Origin: Paenibacillus polymyxa M1
GTDB taxonomy: Bacteria > Bacillota > Bacilli > Paenibacillales > Paenibacillaceae
Direction of reading: 5' to 3'
Length of the DNA: 64,000 nt
NCBI RefSeq assembly: GCF_000237325.1
Contig: NC_017542.1
Coordinates: 2,762,501-2,826,500, forward strand
Position 1 is the stretch's first letter. Each line of letters starts with the position of its first letter. Positions 58,458-64,000 of the stretch are shown here, in pieces. The notes below the pieces were generated by a model. That model was given only the letters and a program-made list of their open reading frames with translations, was not told the origin of the DNA and made no database searches. The position numbers were made by a program, and so were the translations under genes.

Positions 58458-59624
58458 ATGTCAATTGAATTCAGTCGTTGGCCAAACAACTATATGATGT
58501 CATATCAAGTAACTAAAGCTCTAGGCATGGCAAGTCTTGGTGCTACTGATGTCACCGAAATTTATGAAGCATGCAAAAAAATAGATCCCAATGATAAGGA
58601 AACATGGCATAGGGAATGGCTCATAACAGCAGAGGCCTTGGAAAGACATGGCAAGGAGGCAGAAGCTTTTGGAAACTGGTATACAGCACGTAACTGCTAC
58701 ATTCGTGCTTGCAATTACCACCGAATCGCTGAATATGCTGTGATGGATAATGACACCGAGAAAATCCGTATATTTAGGAAGGTAAATGAACTCTTCGAAG
58801 CTGCCGGAAAGTACTTCGATGTCAAACCCGAGAAAATCCAAGTAGATTATGAGGATGTCAAGTTGGATGGGTACTTTTTCTCACCTTCTTGGATAAAAGG
58901 TCCGAAGCCCACAATTTTGGCTCTCAATGGTGGTGATGAGTGGTCAATTGAGAACTATTTCTGGTTAGGGCCTGCCTTTATTTCGTGTGGATATAACTTT
59001 ATGGTCTATGACCAGCCTGGGACCGGTCTCTCAATGTACGAAAAGGGAAAGGGCAGACGAGCTGACAGCGAGGCTTTTCATTCAAGAGCAATCGACTTTC
59101 TTCTGACTAGACCGGAAGTGGATCCTAGCAAGATTATTGTCCATGGTGAGAGCTTTGCGGCATACGACTCCCTTAGATTTGCTTCCTTCGACCACAGGAT
59201 TGCTGCCGTCATCTCTGACGGAGGCACCCACGCATTCGACTGGGAAGCAATGCTAAAATGGATGCCGCCGAGTTTGGCTGCTCACGGCATGAGAATCCTG
59301 GGTGCAAAAAGCTTGGATGACTTTGCGGAAAATCCTCGTTTTGCCTACAATCTCGAGGGCGTGCTTCACCAGATAGAATGCCCGCTTCTTGTGATGCACG
59401 GTGCGGAAGAGATATTAGTTCAGCCCAATCCACTAACGCAAGCTCTTAAAAATTACGAGCAGGCTGGTTCGAAAAACAAGACGTTCTTCGCCATAGAGGA
59501 TAGAAGACTTGGCGGATTAGAACACTGCCAGGTAGACAACATCAACGTGCTGCATGAGGTAGTACTGAATTGGCTTTGTTCCGTTGGTCTTGGCCCTTCT
59601 GCACCTAGACCAAGTGATTGCTAG
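58458..59624 (+). CDS. Alpha/beta hydrolase with helical N-terminal cap
   Basis: The 388-aa cytoplasmic protein starts after AAGGGGG. Residues 1-130 are helical and look like the N-terminal cap of FrsA/pseudooxynicotine-hydrolase-like enzymes (HREWLITAEALERHGKEAEA). The hydrolase fold begins near PTILALNGGDEWS. The nucleophile is in VHGESFAAYDS (GxSxG), with candidate acid and His residues near MHGAEEILVQP and LEHCQVDN. Members cleave C-C or ester bonds in small molecules. It does not look like an NRPS thioesterase, yet it is the nearest hydrolase to a synthetase that lacks one. A terminator separates it from that operon. Confidence 0.8.
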   Translation: MSIEFSRWPNNYMMSYQVTKALGMASLGATDVTEIYEACKKIDPNDKETWHREWLITAEALERHGKEAEAFGNWYTARNCYIRACNYHRIAEYAVMDNDTEKIRIFRKVNELFEAAGKYFDVKPEKIQVDYEDVKLDGYFFSPSWIKGPKPTILALNGGDEWSIENYFWLGPAFISCGYNFMVYDQPGTGLSMYEKGKGRRADSEAFHSRAIDFLLTRPEVDPSKIIVHGESFAAYDSLRFASFDHRIAAVISDGGTHAFDWEAMLKWMPPSLAAHGMRILGAKSLDDFAENPRFAYNLEGVLHQIECPLLVMHGAEEILVQPNPLTQALKNYEQAGSKNKTFFAIEDRRLGGLEHCQVDNINVLHEVVLNWLCSVGLGPSAPRPSDC

Positions 59625-59656
59625 GACATTTTTAAGTTAATTAGAAGGTGGATCTT

Positions 59657-59743
59657 ATGAAACTTACATTAGTTACAGGTGGAAATGTGTTTGTTAGAAA
59701 GCATGTAGCGAGATATTTATAATTTAAGAATCATGAAGTTTAA
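59657..59743 (+). pseudogene. NAD(P)-dependent epimerase fragment
   Basis: ATG 59657 follows AGAAGGTGG and encodes MKLTLVTGGNVFVRKHVARY L, the Rossmann GGxxFVxxxVA motif of epimerase/reductase proteins. It is cut by TAA at 59720 and continues FKNHEV in the same frame before another stop. The remaining 250 or more residues are absent. Confidence 0.65.
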
Positions 59744-59774
59744 TATAAGGGGGCTCGCTAACATTTTAACCGTT

Positions 59775-59999
59775 CTATACGCTTATATTAGCGGACATGC
59801 ATTTTTGGCTGCAAATTATTTCTTTTAATTCATTAATGTGTGTCTCCATGATTTGATTCAATAAATCATATTTGTCCTGATAATGAAGATAAATCGTACC
59901 ACGGTTTACGTTTGCTTGGTCTGCAATGTCTTGAATGGTAATGTTATCGAAGTTTTTTACAGCCGTTAGCTCTATAACAACAAGAAAGCAGCCGACCAA
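59775..59999 (-). pseudogene. Truncated TetR-family regulator
   Basis: The frame encodes a TetR HTH: AVKNFDNITIQDIADQANVN, then RGTIYLHYQDKYDLLNQIME. It ends after CSQKCMSANISV. The ligand-binding domain (about 120 residues) is missing. The first residues (GCFLVVIEL) are read through a terminator-like inverted repeat, so the natural N-terminus is probably lost too. It may still bind DNA but is unlikely to respond to a ligand. Confidence 0.7.
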
Positions 60000-60030
60000 T
60001 GTGATCAGCTGCTTTCTTTGTTTTGTTGCC
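59982..60030 (+). terminator. Terminator-like inverted repeat
   Basis: AAGAAAGCAGC (59982-59992) and GCTGCTTTCTT (60008-60018) are exact inverted repeats with a 15-nt loop, followed by TTGTTTTGTT. It would stop plus-strand transcripts from the hydrolase side. Confidence 0.65.
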
Positions 60031-60148
60031 CATGACGCCAGTCCGCTAGAAGGCTGCGGTTTCTATAAGTTAATTACACAGTATGGTTTGTTCTCGTTAA
60101 TATGGTGCTCTAAAATGTAGGATTTTGTCGATAACTTTCGATGGCAGA

Positions 60149-61024
60149 TTACGTAAGAATGAACCTCTGTTTTGAAATCCGGATAAATTCGGACATAGCT
60201 GCAGTTTCATAAGTATCTTTACGACGTATGAATAGAGTCGGGGTTTTATAGAATTCTTCCGAGATTTCTTGAGATCGCAAGTTATATTGAACCGTGGCTC
60301 TTTCAACCACCGAGCGAGGTAAAAGGGATACTCCGAGACCAGCATGAATACATCCAAGGATTCCTTCCAATGTTCCGAACTCCATGATCTTAGCAGGAAT
60401 AATTCCTTGCAAATGTAACCAATCCTCGAGTTTTCGTCGGTATGAACACCCAACACGAAATACTAGTAAAGTCAGATTTTGCAATTGTTCAGGCTGATCT
60501 ATTGAGGGGAATTGTCCTCCCGATATAAACGCAAGTTCCTCAACCCCTACCTCAGTAATATCGAGCTCAGCATGATCAACTGGCGCAGCTACGAAAGCTC
60601 CGTCCAACTCGTATTTCAACACTAAATGGATAAGTTCTTCCGTCGTTCCAGTTTTTAATGCCAAATCCACCTCTGGATAGGATTTATGGTAATCAGTGAG
60701 AATAGATGGTAGCCGAATCGCAGCTGTGGTTTCAGGCGATCCGATCCGAAGCGGGCCTCTTGGGATTGAGTTATCTGCCACGACTCGTTCTGCCTCTTGA
60801 GTAAGAAAGACAATTTTCTCAGCATAGGACTTGAGTGTCTCTCCGGATGTTGTGAGCCGAACCCCTTGCCGGCCACGACGAAATAACGCTGTTTTCAGTT
60901 TCTTTTCAAGCTGCTGGATACGGATGCTTATACTCGACTGAACATATTCCATTTTTTCGGCTGCTCTGGTAATGCTTCCTTCGTTCGCAACCGCCAGAAA
61001 AATCTGCAAGTCCCGGATGTCCAC
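60149..61024 (-). CDS. LysR-family transcriptional regulator
   Basis: The HTH is at the N-terminus: DIRDLQIFLAVANEGSITRA, AEKMEYVQSSISIRIQQLEKK. The effector domain follows (PLRIGSPETTAAIRLPSIL to the C-terminus), and the protein is about 291 aa. I prefer GTG 61024 (VDIRDLQ), which is 7 nt after GGAGG; ATG 61030 is only 1 nt from it. It is divergent from the alpha/beta hydrolase gene at 61158. The gap between them holds an inverted repeat ATCGTATAA/TTACACGAT, a plausible binding site. The inducer is unknown; its target is probably the hydrolase, perhaps with the MFS transporter. Confidence 0.92.
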   Translation of the reverse strand: MDIRDLQIFLAVANEGSITRAAEKMEYVQSSISIRIQQLEKKLKTALFRRGRQGVRLTTSGETLKSYAEKIVFLTQEAERVVADNSIPRGPLRIGSPETTAAIRLPSILTDYHKSYPEVDLALKTGTTEELIHLVLKYELDGAFVAAPVDHAELDITEVGVEELAFISGGQFPSIDQPEQLQNLTLLVFRVGCSYRRKLEDWLHLQGIIPAKIMEFGTLEGILGCIHAGLGVSLLPRSVVERATVQYNLRSQEISEEFYKTPTLFIRRKDTYETAAMSEFIRISKQRFILT

Positions 61025-61066
61025 CGTCATTCCTCCATTTTATTATTGATAATTTTGATATTACAA

Positions 61067-61091
61067 ATCGTATAAATTCATTTTACACGAT
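61067..61091. promoter_or_regulatory. Inverted repeat in the LysR/hydrolase divergent region
   Basis: ATCGTATAA (61067-61075) and TTACACGAT (61083-61091) pair with one mismatch around 7 nt. Such a dyad between a LysR gene and its divergent neighbour usually binds the regulator. Confidence 0.55.
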
Positions 61092-61157
61092 ATTTTTGAG
61101 GAGTTACAATTAGTTTAGTAAGCGGCAGGTCTTATGAAGAAAACAGGAGGTTATAGT

Positions 61158-62006
61158 ATGAGGGCTTATCATTCATTAGAGATAGAAGGATTAAACGTAT
61201 TTTATCGTGAGGCTGGTAATCCCAATAAGCCAGTCATTTTATTGCTTCATGGCTTTCCATCCGCAAGTCATATGTTTAGAGAGCTAATACCTATTTTAGA
61301 AAAAGACTACTATTTAATTGCTCCTGATTATCCGGGGTTCGGGAATACCTCATCACCTGACAGAGAAGATTTCCAGTATACATTTGACCATATTACTGAA
61401 ATTATCGAAACTTTCATCGATAAACTAGGGCTTACTAAATATGCGTTATATGTCTTTGACTACGGAGCCCCTATTGGCTTTCGCATTGCCAAGCACCATC
61501 CAGAACGTGTAACAGCAATAATAAGCCAAAATGGCAACATTTATCGTGAAGGACTAGGAGGAAAATGGGCGGCACGAGAAGATTATTGGCGTTATCCTAC
61601 ACAAGAAAAAAGGGAAAGTTATAGGACAGCATTTGCGCCTAACACAATCAAGGGCCAATATGTTGATGGAACAAAGGAAAGTCAAGTTTCCCCAGATGGC
61701 TATACTCTTGATATAGCTTATATGTCCCGGCCGGGAAATGATGAGAAACAATTGGATTTAATTTTTGATTACCAAAATAATGTAAAAATGTACCCGGAGT
61801 TTCAACAGTATCTCCGTGAATATCAGCCGCCCTTGCTAGCAGTCTGGGGTGAAAATGATGTTTCCTTTATTCCGGCTGGTGCTGAGGCTTTTAAGAAAGA
61901 TTTACCTAAAGCCGAGATTCATTTATTAGATACTGGGCACTTTGCATTGGAAACACATGCATATGAAATTGGAGAACTAATGTTGGATTTTTTAGGAAAA
62001 CAATAG
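61158..62006 (+). CDS. Alpha/beta hydrolase (epoxide hydrolase/dehalogenase-like)
   Basis: ATG 61158 follows AGGAGG at the right distance; the frame is open from 61134 without support. The protein is about 282 aa. Typical motifs: LLLHGFPSASHMF (oxyanion loop), APDYPGFGNTSSP, a nucleophile elbow VFDYGAPIGF with Asp as nucleophile, a late acid in WGENDVSFIP and the catalytic His in TGHFALET. An Asp nucleophile points to the epoxide hydrolase or haloalkane dehalogenase branch rather than an esterase. The substrate is unknown. The divergent LysR gene probably regulates it. Confidence 0.88.
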   Translation: MRAYHSLEIEGLNVFYREAGNPNKPVILLLHGFPSASHMFRELIPILEKDYYLIAPDYPGFGNTSSPDREDFQYTFDHITEIIETFIDKLGLTKYALYVFDYGAPIGFRIAKHHPERVTAIISQNGNIYREGLGGKWAAREDYWRYPTQEKRESYRTAFAPNTIKGQYVDGTKESQVSPDGYTLDIAYMSRPGNDEKQLDLIFDYQNNVKMYPEFQQYLREYQPPLLAVWGENDVSFIPAGAEAFKKDLPKAEIHLLDTGHFALETHAYEIGELMLDFLGKQ

Positions 62007-62161
62007 AATTTGAAGATTCAAAAGTTGGTAAATCCCGGATGGTTTCTACCGTCATTTCTTGTTATAGGAATTGATTTTTTTAATGTTAACCAGGATTTAT
62101 GTTCATATTAATTGATGTATTGAGAGGTAAATTGAATTTAGAAGGGTGACAGGTCAGTCTC

Positions 62162-63403
62162 ATGGAGAATTCAGGAGCTAAAAATGCGAAATTGTTTAAT
62201 TCCACAAAGACCATGATCGGTGGTTTAGTTATGCTCATTATTGCAATGGGAATCGGACGTTTTTCATATACTTCCATACTTCCATTGATGCAATCACAAG
62301 CTCATCTATCCGCTACGGAATCCGGATATTTGGCAGGGAGTAATAACTTGGGTTACCTTATCGCTGCCTTTGGTGCAGGTTTCATAACCTGGGGATCCCG
62401 AAGAGCCTATCATCTTCGGATGCAATTGGTACTCTGCATCATTTTAACGGGACTTATGGGAATCACTTCATCATTTTTATGGTGGATGATTTTGCGCTTT
62501 CTTGCTGGAATTAGCAGCGGCCTTATTTTCGTTCTATCATCAAGTTTAGTGTTGGATGCGTTGTTTTCAGATAAGCGTGAAAAATGGGTAGGTATATTTT
62601 ACGGAGGAGTTGGCGTTGGTATTGTTTTAGTTGGTTTACTTACGCCTTTTCTTAGCATTTTCACTTGGAGGGGGCCTTGGATCGGCCTTTTGATCATTAG
62701 TATCATCCTTATCGTACCCGTTTGGTCATTTATCCACGATAAAGAGCCGAAACCTATAACTCAAAATGCTGAATCCCTGAGTTCATCAGCGGAAAATCCA
62801 TCTATTTTCGGCTGGCTACTTATTGCTTATGGACTTGAGGGGTTAGGTTATATAGTAAGCGCGACGTTTCTTGTAGCAATGGTTAAGCAAATGCCTCATA
62901 TGTCAAGTTTTGCTGACTTTAGCTGGATTATCGTTGGGATAGCGGCGGTACCATCAACAGTGATCTGGTCCTGGTGGGCGAGTAAAGTCGGTTATATCAA
63001 ACCATTGATTATTGCGCTTATCCTGCAGGCTGTTGGGGTCATACTGCCTGTATGTCTTCCCAATATATTCGGCGTAACGTTAGGATCTGTCCTTTTTGGA
63101 GGCACTTTTATGGGCATCTCCATGCTTGCTCTCGCCGAGGCTCGTATGTCTAGACCATCCAGTGGTAGTAGAGCAATTGCTTTGATGACAGGATTTTATG
63201 GCATAGGTCAAATACTCGGTCCAATCGGAGCCGGAATCGTGTTGGAAATGGCGCATAGCTACAACCTATCACTACTTCTTGCCGCTTTGGTGCTTGTTGT
63301 TGCTGCTATAATATTGCTATCCGGTGCAGTCATTTCAAGTCAAAAAGGAGCGGTAGGAAATTTAAACCATGCTCACATTCATCCTGGTCAAGAGCTTAGT
63401 TAG
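62162..63403 (+). CDS. YbfB/YjiJ-type MFS transporter
   Basis: The 413-aa membrane protein has about 12 hydrophobic segments. The start of helix 1 carries MGIGRFSYTSILPLMQ, the signature of the YbfB/YjiJ group, followed by SATESGYLAGSNNLGYLIAA. It probably exports or imports a small molecule; no substrate is known from sequence. The RBS is weak. It lies 155 nt after the hydrolase gene and may belong to the same LysR-controlled unit. Confidence 0.88.
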   Translation: MENSGAKNAKLFNSTKTMIGGLVMLIIAMGIGRFSYTSILPLMQSQAHLSATESGYLAGSNNLGYLIAAFGAGFITWGSRRAYHLRMQLVLCIILTGLMGITSSFLWWMILRFLAGISSGLIFVLSSSLVLDALFSDKREKWVGIFYGGVGVGIVLVGLLTPFLSIFTWRGPWIGLLIISIILIVPVWSFIHDKEPKPITQNAESLSSSAENPSIFGWLLIAYGLEGLGYIVSATFLVAMVKQMPHMSSFADFSWIIVGIAAVPSTVIWSWWASKVGYIKPLIIALILQAVGVILPVCLPNIFGVTLGSVLFGGTFMGISMLALAEARMSRPSSGSRAIALMTGFYGIGQILGPIGAGIVLEMAHSYNLSLLLAALVLVVAAIILLSGAVISSQKGAVGNLNHAHIHPGQELS

Positions 63404-63475
63404 ATCCTGGGCAGTTTGCTTTGGAATCAGATACAAATGGAATTGTGAATTGATTCCTTATTGGAGGAATAAAAA

Positions 63476-64000
63476 ATGCAAATAGGTTTTTTTGATTCTG
63501 GTATTGGAGGCATTACTGTATTGCATGATACATTAAAAGTTTTACCTAATGAAGATTATATGTATTACGCAGATACATTAAATGTTCCATATGGGCACAA
63601 AACGAAAGATGAAGTTAAAAAGTATGTTTTAAATGCTATAGAATTTATTAGCCAGCAAAAAGTAAAAGCGATAGTGATTGCTTGTAATACTGCCACAAGC
63701 GCAGCAATCGAAGAAATAAGGGGAAAATACAGTATTCCAATCATTGGTATGGAGCCTGCCGTAAAACCAGCTGTTAAATCAAAAAAAAATATAGATAAAC
63801 GAGTTTTAGTAACTGCTACTGCTTTGACTCTAAGGGAAGAAAGACTTCAAAATCTTATTACTAAATTAGATAACGAGCATGTTGTTGATTTATTACCTCT
63901 TCCGAAATTAGTTCAGTTTGCAGAAAGTTTTGAGTTTAACGAGCAAATAGTGCTGCCTTATCTTCAAGAACAATTATCTATATATGATTTAAGTAAGTAT
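63476..64000 (+). CDS. murI: Glutamate racemase, 3'-partial
   Basis: The frame opens at ATG 63476 after TTGGAGGAAT and stays open for 175 codons to the window end. The N-terminus QIGFFDSGIGGITVLHDTL holds the Asp-Ser motif of glutamate racemases; YYADTLNVPYGHKT and the first catalytic Cys in VIACNTATSA are intact. The second Cys would lie beyond the window. The enzyme converts L-Glu to D-Glu for peptidoglycan. Its place beside accessory genes suggests it may be an extra copy; a small-molecule racemase of the same superfamily is the alternative. Confidence 0.88.
   Translation, partial: MQIGFFDSGIGGITVLHDTLKVLPNEDYMYYADTLNVPYGHKTKDEVKKYVLNAIEFISQQKVKAIVIACNTATSAAIEEIRGKYSIPIIGMEPAVKPAVKSKKNIDKRVLVTATALTLREERLQNLITKLDNEHVVDLLPLPKLVQFAESFEFNEQIVLPYLQEQLSIYDLSKY

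Noticed and set aside
59982..60030. The inverted repeat as part of the TetR coding sequence
   Set aside because: The frame crosses it, but no start codon in that frame has an RBS, and the T-rich tail fits a terminator better.

Overview
The window looks like chromosomal DNA of a Paenibacillus of the P. polymyxa group. The clearest sign is a xylan-degrading GH43-CBM6-CBM36 enzyme followed directly by a GH16 lichenase, the xynD-gluB pair known from P. polymyxa. Large nonribosomal peptide synthetases (NRPS) rich in diaminobutyrate/ornithine-type adenylation codes, strong Gram-positive ribosome-binding sites and LacI-controlled sugar operons agree with this. The NRPS genes are visibly GC-richer than the AT-rich accessory genes between them.

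Region 1 (1-14.7 kb) is the 3' part of a giant NRPS gene: C(partial)-A-T / C-A-T-E / C-A-T / C-A-T / C. The binding-pocket codes, read by eye, suggest Dab/Orn, D-Dab/Orn, Val/Ile and Glu. The gene ends straight after an intact-looking C domain, with no thioesterase, and is closed by a perfect 16-bp terminator stem. Region 2 (14.8-19.8 kb) has a small decayed ORF, xynD, gluB, an AraC pseudogene, a frameshifted GNAT acetyltransferase behind a MerR-type operator, and a MerR gene remnant. Region 3 (19.9-24.2 kb) is an AgrA/AgrC-like two-component pair followed by a secreted class-C beta-lactamase-like serine hydrolase. Region 4 (24.4-31.4 kb) carries two LacI-controlled sugar loci: regulator + sucrose/H+ symporter + GH32 sucrose hydrolase, and a divergent regulator/GPH-family symporter pair with several palindromic operators. 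Region 5 (31.4-32.75 kb) is a gene graveyard (IS3 OrfA and GNAT fragments, a long hairpin) leading into about 500 nt of AT-rich upstream DNA.

Region 6 (32.75-58.2 kb) is the most interesting part: one apparently continuous operon encoding a free-standing malonyl-CoA acyltransferase, a 4215-aa PKS-NRPS hybrid with an iturin-type beta-amino-fatty-acid front end (AL-ACP-KS-ACP-aminotransferase), a 3119-aa NRPS, a truncated MFS gene and a two-component system. Its chemistry looks eroded or rewired. The first NRPS module has lost the large N-terminal part of its A domain. The Gly module carries an E domain whose active-site His-His is replaced. The line ends in a C-like domain with a degenerate motif and no thioesterase. 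The exporter gene is cut. Yet the two synthetase frames stay open over 22 kb. The expected product is a short beta-amino-acyl lipopeptide of the form FA-X-Gly-D-(Dab/Orn-like)-(Val/Ile-like), with unknown residue X and unknown release.

Region 7 (58.2-64 kb) has a possible 23-codon ORF behind a perfect hairpin, an alpha/beta hydrolase, epimerase and TetR remnants, a LysR regulator divergent from a second alpha/beta hydrolase, a YbfB-type MFS transporter, and the 5' part of a glutamate racemase running off the window. All functional calls come from reading motifs and translations by eye; no database search was run.
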